A stretch of DNA of 13,119 nt, taken from contig VEOV01000005.1 in assembly GCA_012026855.1 (NCBI GenBank), positions 1 through 13,119 of the forward strand, read 5' to 3'. Shown in pieces: positions 6,479-13,119 of the stretch; within the stretch, counting starts at the first letter, position 1, and the number at the start of each line of letters is the position of its first letter. This stretch comes from Geobacter sp. GTDB taxonomy: Bacteria; Desulfobacterota; Desulfuromonadia; Geobacterales; DSM-12255. The position numbers and the translations under genes are program-made. The notes under the pieces were generated by a model that was not told where the DNA came from, did not search any database, and saw nothing but the letters and a program-made list of their open reading frames with translations.

Positions 6479-7507
6479 GAATCTGGTTATGTCGCTGACA
6501 AGAGCGTCAATCTCACTGTCTGTGGTTCTCCAGGAGCAGAGAAACCTGGCTCCGCCTGCACCGATGAAGGTGTAGAATCTCCAGCCGGCAGCACGCAGCT
6601 TTTCGCAGACTTCAGGCGGCATCTCGATAAATATGGCATTTGCTTCCCTGGGAAATTTCAGCTTTACGCCAGGGATGGCTGACAGTTTCTTCTCCAGGAC
6701 TGCTGCCGCACGATTGGCATGGGTGGCGTTTTTCAGCCAGGCACCGCTTTCAAGCAGACCGATCCAGGGCGCTGACAAAAAGCGCATTTTCGAGGCAAGC
6801 TGCCCGGCCTGTTTGCACCGGTAATCAAATTCAGCCGCAAGTTTCCTGTCAAAGAATATAACCGCCTCACTGACCGCCATACCGTTCTTGGTGCCGCCGA
6901 AACAGAGCACATCAACCCCGGCCTGCCAGGTAATTTCCTTGGGAGTGACCCCAAGGGCTGCCACGGCATTGGCAAAGCGAGCCCCATCCATGTGAACTTT
7001 CAGATCGAGTTTTCGGGCAAGTTCTCCGACAGCGGCAATCTCGGCGGTTGTATAAACAGTGCCGAGCTCGGTGCTCTGGGTGAGACTGATGGCCTTGGGC
7101 TTGGGATAGTGAATATCGGTCCTGCGCTTGACAGTATGCTCTACCTCGTCCAGGACGACCTTGCCGTTCTCGGCGCCGACCAGCAGCAGTTTGGTGCCGT
7201 TGGAAAAGAACTCGGCGGCGCCGCATTCATCGGTCTCCACATGGGCGCTTTCCGGGCAGATTATGCTGTGATAGGACTGGCAGAGTGAAGCCAGGGCCAG
7301 AGAGTTGGCAGCGGTGCCGTTAAAAACGAAAAAGACTTCACAATCGGTTTCAAAGAGATCCCTGATTTCCGCACAGGCTTTTGCAGTCCATGCGTCATCA
7401 CCGTAGGATATGGCGTAGCCGTTGTTGGCGGTATTCATGGCATGCCACGCCTCCGGACAGATTCCGGCGTAGTTGTCACTGGCAAAACAGTTCTTGTCGA
7501 TGGTCAT
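6467..7507 (-). CDS. ltaE: Low-specificity L-threonine aldolase (PLP-dependent beta-eliminating lyase family)
   Basis: About 346 aa from ATG 7507. This is a fold-type I PLP enzyme that cleaves L-threonine or allo-threonine to glycine and acetaldehyde. It shows FASDNYAGICPE near the N-terminus, VFNGTAANSLAL (about 61-72), HVETDECGA, and HMDGARFANAV (172-182) with the PLP-contacting Asp174. FGGTKNG (203-209) carries the Schiff-base Lys207. The open frame extends to ATG 7567, inside the 3' end of pfkA, but those 20 residues do not resemble the family. ATG 7507 puts FASDN in its usual place. An AAGGA lies about 13 nt upstream, so initiation may be weak. It is the last gene of the minus-strand operon, 22 nt after pfkA. 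Substrate preference cannot be read from sequence alone. Confidence 0.88.
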   Translation of the reverse strand: MTIDKNCFASDNYAGICPEAWHAMNTANNGYAISYGDDAWTAKACAEIRDLFETDCEVFFVFNGTAANSLALASLCQSYHSIICPESAHVETDECGAAEFFSNGTKLLLVGAENGKVVLDEVEHTVKRRTDIHYPKPKAISLTQSTELGTVYTTAEIAAVGELARKLDLKVHMDGARFANAVAALGVTPKEITWQAGVDVLCFGGTKNGMAVSEAVIFFDRKLAAEFDYRCKQAGQLASKMRFLSAPWIGLLESGAWLKNATHANRAAAVLEKKLSAIPGVKLKFPREANAIFIEMPPEVCEKLRAAGWRFYTFIGAGGARFLCSWRTTDSEIDALVSDITRFSTP

Positions 7508-7529
7508 GATAGTATTGGCATCCTTATGT

Positions 7530-8489
7530 TTATATTCCCAGAACTTCGGCAAGTCTGAGCATCTCATCCTGGGGACGTTTTTCCCCTTTTAGCACATCCT
7601 CAAGTGGCGTGGCCAGAATTGTATTACAGGAGAGTCCGGCCATCATGCCATGGTTGCCTGAGACAAGCAGCTCTACGGATTTCTTGCCGAGCCGGCTGGC
7701 CAGCAGCCGGTCAAAAACAGTCGGCGCGCCGCCTCGCTGATAATGCCCGAGGACGGTTACCCTTGTCTCAAAGCCGATGGCGTCCTTGATGCTGTCGGCG
7801 ATATCCTGCCCCTTGGCAACTCCCTCGGCAAGAATAATGATCGCATTGTCCCGACCCTCTTCAAAACGCTGCCTCAGCTGCTGACATATTTCCGACAGGT
7901 CGAATTCCCGCTCCGGCACCAGGGCAAATTCTGCTCCGGAAGCTATTGCCGCAACACTGGCCAGGTAGCCGGAGTTGCGTCCCATAACTTCGATGACAAA
8001 GGCCCTGGCGTGGGAACTGGCGGTATCCTTGATGCAGTCGACAGCATAGATGATGTTGTTCAGAGCCGTGTCGACCCCAAGTGACATGTCTGTAAAGGGG
8101 ATATCGTTGTCAATACTGGCCGGTATGCCGACGACCGGGAAACCGAGTTTCTTCAGTGCCAAAGCTCCGCTGAGGGAGCCGTCACCGCCAAGGACGATCA
8201 GGCCTTCAATACCCAGCTCCGAGAGCATTTTTACAGCATTCTGCTGGCCTTCAGTGGTTCTGAACTCGGGAGACCTGGCAGACTGCAGGAAAGTGCCCCC
8301 ACGGTGCATTATCCCGGACACGGCTTTGGAGTCGAGCCTGAGGTAGTCACCTTTCATTAGGCCAAGGTAACCTTTTTTAAAGCCGACCACCTCTACGTTG
8401 AGGCGCAGGGCGGTTCTCACGGCGCTTCTGATGCAGGCGTTCATGCCGGAACAGTCGCCGCCGCTGGTCAATATGCCGATCTTTTTCAT
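7530..8489 (-). CDS. pfkA: 6-phosphofructokinase (ATP-type, PfkA family)
   Basis: A 319-aa enzyme making fructose 1,6-bisphosphate, the committed glycolytic step. From ATG 8489 it begins MKKIGILTSGGDCSGMNA, carrying the nucleotide-binding GGD. LGGDGSLSGA (about 100-109) has Gly after GGD, typical of ATP-dependent PFKs; PPi-dependent enzymes usually have Asp there. The catalytic block is PASIDND (about 123-129), with Asp127. E. coli has PGTIDND, so Ala replaces Gly at the position next to the phosphate site. Later blocks include EVMGRNSGYLA and LGHYQRGG. GTG 8492 would add one residue. AAGGAG lies 8 nt before the ATG, and the rarA TGA overlaps the start region. Its place after glgP and rarA suggests coordinated glycogen use and glycolysis. 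Confidence 0.94.
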   Translation of the reverse strand: MKKIGILTSGGDCSGMNACIRSAVRTALRLNVEVVGFKKGYLGLMKGDYLRLDSKAVSGIMHRGGTFLQSARSPEFRTTEGQQNAVKMLSELGIEGLIVLGGDGSLSGALALKKLGFPVVGIPASIDNDIPFTDMSLGVDTALNNIIYAVDCIKDTASSHARAFVIEVMGRNSGYLASVAAIASGAEFALVPEREFDLSEICQQLRQRFEEGRDNAIIILAEGVAKGQDIADSIKDAIGFETRVTVLGHYQRGGAPTVFDRLLASRLGKKSVELLVSGNHGMMAGLSCNTILATPLEDVLKGEKRPQDEMLRLAEVLGI

Positions 8490-9817
8490 CACTTCTTCTC
8501 CTTGTTCTTGGCGCTGCTTCTTAACAATTCCATCCGCTCGATAATGCTTTTTTCATAGCCGGACGGTGCCGGGTTGTAGAACTGCCGCCCCTTGAGCTTG
8601 TCAGGCAGATACTGCTGCTCTGTGTAGCCACCGGCGTAATCATGGGCATAGCGGTAGCCGGAACCGTACCCCAGCTGTTTCATCAACTTGGTCGGTGCGT
8701 TTCTGATGTGCAGCGGTACCGGCAGGCCGCCGCTTTTGCGCACCTCGGCAAGAGCTGCGTTAATACCCACGTAGGAAGCGTTTGATTTGGGAGCGGTTGC
8801 CAGATAGGTAACTGCCTGACCCAGGATGATCCGGCCTTCAGGCATGCCGACAAACTGGAACCCCTGCAGGGCAGAAATGGCAATCTGCATGGCTCTGGGA
8901 TCGGCATTGCCGATATCTTCTGAAGCCAGGATAACCATCCGCCGCAGAATAAAGAGCGGGTCCTCACCGGCTTCCAGCATCCTTGCCAGCCAGTAGAGGG
9001 CGCCATCCGGGTCCGAGCCGCGCAGCGACTTGATAAAGGCCGAGATGACATTGTAATGCTCTTCACCCCCCTTGTCGTAGAGGAGCGGTTTCTGCTGGAT
9101 TGCCTCGTGTACTGCAGTGAGGTCGATTTTCTCTTCTGTGGCCAGCGCCACTGCCGTCTCCAGGGTATTAAGCGCCACCCGTGCGTCACCGTCGGCGTAT
9201 TCGGCTATCGCTGCCAGTGCTTCATCCTCGACAACACAGCTGAGGCCTCCAAGGCCGCTGGTTTCATCAGCCATGGCCCGTTTGAGAATAGCGGTAATCT
9301 GTTCAGAAGTAAGCGGCTTGAGTACCAGCACCTTGCAGCGGGAGAGCAGGGGGGCGATTACTTCAAAGGAAGGATTATCGGTAGTGGCGCCGATAATGGT
9401 GAACAGGCCGTTTTCCACATAAGGGAGAAATGCGTCCTGCTGCGCCTTGTTAAAGCGGTGAATTTCATCAACAAAAAGAATTGTGCGCACATTCTGCCGG
9501 AACAGTTCTTCAGCTTCCTTGACTATTTCACGGATCTCCTTGACGCCGGAAAGTATCGCCGAGAAAAAGATGAAATGGGAGCTGGTGGCATTGGCTATTA
9601 CCCTGGCAATGGTGGTCTTGCCGGATCCGGGCGGCCCCCAGAGAATCAGGGACGAGAGCTTGTCGCTTTCGATCATCCTGCGCAGCAGTTTCCCTTCACT
9701 GACCAGATGTTCCTGGCCAAAGCAGTCTTCAAGCTTTTGCGGACGCATCCGCTCTGCCAATGGCTTAAATGTCTGGTTCTGACTGTCGGTCATTTTTTTT
9801 GATGGGGCTTTTTTCAT
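8489..9817 (-). CDS. rarA: Replication-associated recombination ATPase RarA (MgsA)
   Basis: A 442-aa AAA+ ATPase of the RarA/MgsA/WRNIP1 family, related to the clamp loader and RuvB. It acts at stalled replication forks with SSB. Walker A GPPGSGKTT is at 61-69, Walker B LFVDEIH at 114-120 followed by RFNKAQQD, sensor-like IIGATTDNPSFE at 141-152, and a probable arginine finger at Arg160 (LLSRC). The C-terminal half has the family's LYWLARMLEAGEDP and KLKGRQFYNP blocks. ATG 9817 overlaps the glgP TGA as ATGA and has no clear Shine-Dalgarno, so translation probably depends on coupling. An in-frame ATG at 9793 would drop 8 residues and follows an A8 run. A fork-repair ATPase between two sugar-metabolism genes is an unusual setting. 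Confidence 0.94.
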   Translation of the reverse strand: MKKAPSKKMTDSQNQTFKPLAERMRPQKLEDCFGQEHLVSEGKLLRRMIESDKLSSLILWGPPGSGKTTIARVIANATSSHFIFFSAILSGVKEIREIVKEAEELFRQNVRTILFVDEIHRFNKAQQDAFLPYVENGLFTIIGATTDNPSFEVIAPLLSRCKVLVLKPLTSEQITAILKRAMADETSGLGGLSCVVEDEALAAIAEYADGDARVALNTLETAVALATEEKIDLTAVHEAIQQKPLLYDKGGEEHYNVISAFIKSLRGSDPDGALYWLARMLEAGEDPLFILRRMVILASEDIGNADPRAMQIAISALQGFQFVGMPEGRIILGQAVTYLATAPKSNASYVGINAALAEVRKSGGLPVPLHIRNAPTKLMKQLGYGSGYRYAHDYAGGYTEQQYLPDKLKGRQFYNPAPSGYEKSIIERMELLRSSAKNKEKK

Positions 9818-12321
9818 GGACTGCAGTCTTTTGCAGCTATGGAACTGCTCTCAGCGCTGTGTGACTTTACCCCCCAGATGTCCCGGGCATATTCGCAGAT
9901 GGTCCTGTCACTGGAGAATTTACCAACACCGGCTGTGTTCAGCACTGAACGGCGCAGCCATTCGTCCCTGTCCAGATAGACTCTGCCAACCTCGTCCTGC
10001 TCGGCCAGATAATCGGCAAAATCTGCCAGCAGCATGTAATAGTCACCATCCTTGAGCAGTGAATCAATAATCGGTTGAAACAGATCGGGTGCTGTCGGCG
10101 AGAAGGCGCCGGAAGCGATCATGTCCAGCACCAGCTTGAGCTCTGCGTTGCCGTTGTACCAGTCCCGCGGGCTGTAGTTCTTCCGGAGTCTGGCTACTTC
10201 GGCGGCATTCATGCCGAAGATGAAAATGTTGTCCTCTCCCACCTCTTCCATGATTTCGATGTTGGCGCCGTCCAGGGTGCCGATGGTAAGGGCGCCGTTC
10301 AGGGTGAATTTCATGTTGCCGGTGCCCGATGCCTCTGTGCCGGCCGTTGAAATCTGCTCGGACAGGTCGGCAGCCGGGAAAATCATCTCGGCCAGAGAGA
10401 CACTGTAGTTTGCCAGGAAGACAACCCTGATCTGTCCGGCAATGTCGGCATCGTTGTTGACAACGTCGGCAACACCATTGATGAGACGGATAATCAGTTT
10501 TGCCATGGCATAGGAGGGGGCAGCCTTGCCGCTGAAGATAAAGGTCCGCGGCGGCGCATCCGCTGCAGTGCCTTGTTTTATACGGTTATACAGGGCGACG
10601 ATATGCAGTACGTTGAGGAGCTGGCGCTTGTATTCATGGATCCGCTTTACCTGACAGTCAAAGATGGAATCCACATTAACCTGCAGCTGGTTGTGCTTTA
10701 GAATATAGGCGGCCAGCCGCTCCTTTGCGGTTTTCTTTACCTGGTACCACTTTCCCCTGAACTGCGGATCATCAGCCAGGGGACGGAGCTTTTGCAGCTG
10801 GTCCAGGTCAATAACCCAACCGTCGCCGATCGAAGCGGTGATTAATCCGGAGAGCCCCGGATTGGCCATTTTCAGCCATCTTCGCTGGGTAATGCCGTTG
10901 GTCTTGTTGTTGAAACGCTCCGGGAACATCCGGTAGAAATCCTTAAAGAGGTCTGTTTTCAGGATCTCGGAATGGAGTGCGGCGACACCGTTAACAGAGA
11001 AGGAGCCGACAATGGCCAGATGGGCCATCCTGATGTTACGCTCCCAGTGTTCTTCGATAATTGACATTCTGCCGACAATCTCTTCGTCTCCGGGAAAGCA
11101 CTTCCGCACCTCTTCGAGAAAACGCTCGTTTATTTCATAGATAATTATCAGGTGTCTAGGCAGAATATGCTCAAAGAACCAGACCGGCCATTTTTCCAGT
11201 GCTTCCGGCAGAATGGTATGGTTGGTATAGGCAAAAGTCTTCCGGGTGATCTCCCAGGCTTCTTCCCAGGTGTAATCCTCTACGTCCAGCAGCACCCGCA
11301 TCATTTCCGGAATGCAGAGCGCAGGATGGGTGTCGTTCAGCTGGACAGCAACTTTTTCAGGCAGCTTCCTCAGGTCGGAGTGGGTTTTCCTGTAGCGGTA
11401 AATGACGTCGTTGATGGTTGCCGAGGCGAGGAAATACTCCTGTTTGAGACGCAGCTCCTTCCCCTCCTGGACATTATCTGCCGGGTAGAGCACCTTGGAG
11501 ATGTTCTCCGAAGTCATCTTCTTTTCCAGGGCGCGGATGTAGTTGCCTTCGTTGAAAAATTTTAGGTCGAACTCCCGCGAGGCCTTGGCGCTCCAGAGTC
11601 GCATGGTGTTGACCGTCTGGGTGCCATAGCCGGGGATCGGTGTGTCATGGGGCATTGCCATGACATTTTCCGTGTCAACCCATTCATGACGGACTCTGCC
11701 GGTCTCGTCCCTGAACTCTTTCACGTTGCCGTAGAACCTGACCTTGTGGAGATGCTGCTGCCGTTCCAGTTCCCACGGGTTGGTATAGCGGAGCCAGTTG
11801 TCTGGGACTTCCACCTGTGCTCCGTCATCAATGTTCTGGCGGAAAATGCCGTATTCATAGCGAATGCCGTAGCCGTAGGCAGGGATGGACATGGTTGCCA
11901 TGGAGTCGAGGAAGCAGGCCGCCAGCCGGCCAAGACCGCCGTTGCCGAGGCCGGCATCCTGCTCCTCATCGACGATTTCGTTGAAATCGTAGCCCAGCGA
12001 TTCAATGGCGTTGCGAAAGTTATCGATCAAGCCGAGATTGATGAGCGAGTTCTCCAGGGTGCGCCCCATGAGAAACTCCATGGAGACATAATAAACCCGC
12101 TTCGGGTCGTCATGGTAGTAGGAACGCTGGGTATCCATCCAGCGGGAAATCATCCGGTCCCGTGCCGAGTAGGAGAGGGCGTTGTAAACATCACGCTTCA
12201 GGGAAGTGTATTTGTCCTTGCCTAGGGTATACTCCAGATGTTCAAGGAAAGACTTGATGACCTGCATGCAATCATCGAGATCAACAGCTTCTCTGGGGTA
12301 CTCATCAGGGGTATTGCTCAT
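9814..12321 (-). CDS. glgP: Glycogen/starch/alpha-glucan phosphorylase
   Basis: An 835-aa GT35 phosphorylase that releases glucose-1-phosphate from glycogen or maltodextrin. Landmarks in order: YYVSMEFLMGR (77-87), the glycine-rich GLGNGGLGRLAACF (124-137), QLNDTHP (327-333), KTNGITQRRWL (473-483), VKRIHEYKRQLLN (558-570), and EASGTGNMKFTLNG (663-676) with the PLP-lysine at Lys671, followed by TIGTLDGANIE. Length is that of full-size bacterial enzymes, and no frameshift is visible. ATG 12321 has GAGG about 6 nt upstream, and a promoter with a perfect TATAAT lies some 45 nt before it. It is first in the minus-strand operon. Preference for glycogen over maltodextrin cannot be judged, and no glgA/glgB/glgC lies in the window. 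Confidence 0.97.
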   Translation of the reverse strand: MSNTPDEYPREAVDLDDCMQVIKSFLEHLEYTLGKDKYTSLKRDVYNALSYSARDRMISRWMDTQRSYYHDDPKRVYYVSMEFLMGRTLENSLINLGLIDNFRNAIESLGYDFNEIVDEEQDAGLGNGGLGRLAACFLDSMATMSIPAYGYGIRYEYGIFRQNIDDGAQVEVPDNWLRYTNPWELERQQHLHKVRFYGNVKEFRDETGRVRHEWVDTENVMAMPHDTPIPGYGTQTVNTMRLWSAKASREFDLKFFNEGNYIRALEKKMTSENISKVLYPADNVQEGKELRLKQEYFLASATINDVIYRYRKTHSDLRKLPEKVAVQLNDTHPALCIPEMMRVLLDVEDYTWEEAWEITRKTFAYTNHTILPEALEKWPVWFFEHILPRHLIIIYEINERFLEEVRKCFPGDEEIVGRMSIIEEHWERNIRMAHLAIVGSFSVNGVAALHSEILKTDLFKDFYRMFPERFNNKTNGITQRRWLKMANPGLSGLITASIGDGWVIDLDQLQKLRPLADDPQFRGKWYQVKKTAKERLAAYILKHNQLQVNVDSIFDCQVKRIHEYKRQLLNVLHIVALYNRIKQGTAADAPPRTFIFSGKAAPSYAMAKLIIRLINGVADVVNNDADIAGQIRVVFLANYSVSLAEMIFPAADLSEQISTAGTEASGTGNMKFTLNGALTIGTLDGANIEIMEEVGEDNIFIFGMNAAEVARLRKNYSPRDWYNGNAELKLVLDMIASGAFSPTAPDLFQPIIDSLLKDGDYYMLLADFADYLAEQDEVGRVYLDRDEWLRRSVLNTAGVGKFSSDRTICEYARDIWGVKSHSAESSSIAAKDCSP

Positions 12322-12366
12322 TAAGACCTCGAATGGCCAAGGATTGGCAAAGTCTGTCAGAGCTTT

Positions 12367-12394
12367 ATTATAGCCGCTCTTTTCAGCTTTTCCA
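12367..12394 (-). promoter_or_regulatory. Likely sigma-70-type promoter for the glgP-rarA-pfkA-ltaE operon
   Basis: On the minus strand, TGGAAA (12389-12394; 4 of 6 matches to TTGACA) is followed after 16 nt by a perfect TATAAT (12367-12372). The start would be near 12360, giving a leader of about 39 nt. A short inverted repeat, GCCAA-GGA-TTGGC (12336-12348), lies inside this leader, upstream of the ribosome site. Assignment is by pattern match only. Confidence 0.55.
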
Positions 12395-12409
12395 TAGACA
12401 CAATATATT
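12380..12409 (+). promoter_or_regulatory. Possible promoter for nadK
   Basis: TTTTCA (12380-12385; 4 of 6 matches) and TATATT (12404-12409; 5 of 6) are separated by 18 nt and face nadK. The element overlaps the divergent glgP promoter. An alternative -10, TAAAAT at 12422-12427, has no convincing -35. This is weak evidence. Confidence 0.3.
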
Positions 12410-12458
12410 AAACCATGCTAGTAAAATCATCTATTATTCGTCTTTGAGGTCGATTCTG

Positions 12459-13119
12459 ATGAAAAAAATCGGGGTATTTGCCAAAGTACACGACTCCCGC
12501 TGTCACGGGGTTGCCCTGGAGCTTTTTAGGTGGCTTGAGCAGAAAGGTTGCCGGCCGCTGGTCGAAGCTCACCTTGCCCGCCATCTTGGCTGTGCCGGGG
12601 GCAGTGCCGATGAGATCCCCCTGCATGCCGACATGGTGGTAGTGCTAGGCGGTGACGGCACCCTGATTTCAACAGCACGGATCATCGGCGCCAGGGATAT
12701 TCCCATTCTGGGGGTCAACCTGGGCAGTCTCGGCTTTCTTACCGAGATCGCCCTTGACGAGCTCTATCCGGCCCTGGAAAAATGCCTGCAGGGGGACTAT
12801 CGTGTTTCAGAAAGGCTGATGCTGCATGCTTCAGTTGAGCGCGAAGGCGATGAGATCGCTTCCCATCTGGTGCTGAATGATGTGGTGATCAACAAGGGGG
12901 CCCTTGCCCGGATAGTGGATCTCAAAACCACGGTCAATGACTACGATGTGACCACCTTCAAGGCTGACGGCCTGATTATCAGCACCCCGACCGGTTCCAC
13001 CGGTTACTCGCTTTCAGCCGGCGGCCCGATCATCGCCCCTTCCATGGATTGCATCGTGATCACCCCCATCTGCCCCCATACTCTGACCAACCGTCCGTTG
13101 GTGATTGACGCCGCTGCAA
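12459..13119 (+). CDS. nadK: NAD kinase (inorganic polyphosphate/ATP-NAD kinase), 5' part
   Basis: Translating from ATG 12459 gives 220 residues before the window ends. The family is about 285 aa, so roughly the last quarter is missing. The enzyme phosphorylates NAD to NADP in the cytoplasm. VVVLGGDGTLI (about 60-70) has the catalytic GGDGT with Asp66, followed by ILGVNLGSLGFLTEI (83-97), the VLNDVVI block near 138-144 (many family members have NE, here ND), and GLIISTPTGSTGYSLSAGGPI (171-191). GAGGT at 12446-12450 lies 8 nt before the start. The gene diverges from glgP across a 137-nt gap. NADK and PFK belong to the same fold superfamily, but pfkA is clearly distinct. Confidence 0.95.
   Translation, partial: MKKIGVFAKVHDSRCHGVALELFRWLEQKGCRPLVEAHLARHLGCAGGSADEIPLHADMVVVLGGDGTLISTARIIGARDIPILGVNLGSLGFLTEIALDELYPALEKCLQGDYRVSERLMLHASVEREGDEIASHLVLNDVVINKGALARIVDLKTTVNDYDVTTFKADGLIISTPTGSTGYSLSAGGPIIAPSMDCIVITPICPHTLTNRPLVIDAAA

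Noticed and set aside
7508..7567. N-terminal extension of threonine aldolase to ATG 7567
   Set aside because: The 20 extra residues overlap the end of pfkA and do not look like the family, which starts close to the FASDN block.
9056..9802. 248-codon plus-strand open frame opposite rarA
   Set aside because: Long antisense frame over the conserved AAA+ gene. The protein is low in recognisable motifs and has no ribosome site pattern that stands out.
11647..12225. 192-codon plus-strand open frame opposite glgP
   Set aside because: Mirror of the well-conserved N-terminal part of glycogen phosphorylase, with no independent support.
12322..12458. Sigma-54 (-24/-12) promoter in the glgP/nadK gap, considered because Geobacter-like bacteria use RpoN widely
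   Set aside because: I found no GG-N10-GC arrangement resembling TGGCAC-N5-TTGC on either strand.
1..13119. Mobile element, CRISPR array, toxin-antitoxin or defence system
   Set aside because: Every stretch is accounted for by conserved housekeeping genes or short gaps. No transposase, terminal inverted repeats, spaced direct repeats or small paired genes were seen.

Overview
This is an ordinary chromosomal housekeeping window with GC in the low-to-mid fifties (estimated by eye). It most likely comes from a Geobacter-like member of the Desulfuromonadales/Geobacterales. That placement rests on gene order (ADP-heptose synthase tail, galE, yicC, gmk, rpoZ, rel, ridA, convergent rpmB) and on my recollection of Geobacter proteins such as the Rel N-terminus; no search was run. 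I see no insertion sequence, phage gene, CRISPR array, tRNA or rRNA. No gap between genes exceeds about 140 bases.

Layout. Positions 1-5490 hold a plus-strand series: the 3' end of an ADP-heptose synthase gene, galE, yicC, gmk, rpoZ, rel (bifunctional ppGpp synthetase/hydrolase) and ridA. The first three overlap at start/stop codons. A terminator-like hairpin lies between rpoZ and rel and ends just before the rel start codon. At 5491-5567 a 9-bp hairpin separates ridA from the convergent rpmB (L28, minus strand, 5568-5759). rpmB diverges from a plus-strand DUF218/ElyC-SanA-YdcF-type membrane-anchored protein (5855-6478). That gene runs tail-to-tail into a minus-strand block transcribed from 12321 down to 6467: glgP, rarA, pfkA and an ltaE-like threonine aldolase. 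Overlapping stop/start codons link glgP, rarA and pfkA, and 22 nt separate pfkA from ltaE. Upstream of glgP a compact divergent promoter region (12322-12458) faces nadK, which runs off the right edge.

How the genes fit together. The left block joins surface-sugar synthesis (heptose activation, GalE) to an RNA and (p)ppGpp module: YicC endoribonuclease, GMP kinase, the omega subunit that forms part of ppGpp site 1 on RNA polymerase, and Rel. RidA, which removes reactive enamines made by PLP enzymes, is tightly coupled behind rel. The right block joins glycogen breakdown (GlgP) and the committed glycolytic step (PfkA) with the replication-fork ATPase RarA and a PLP-dependent aldolase.

Nothing here looks like an undescribed system. 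The most interesting signals are regulatory: the rpoZ-rel leader hairpin combined with an SD-less rel start, the overlapping divergent glgP/nadK promoters, and the mixed-function glgP-rarA-pfkA-ltaE operon.
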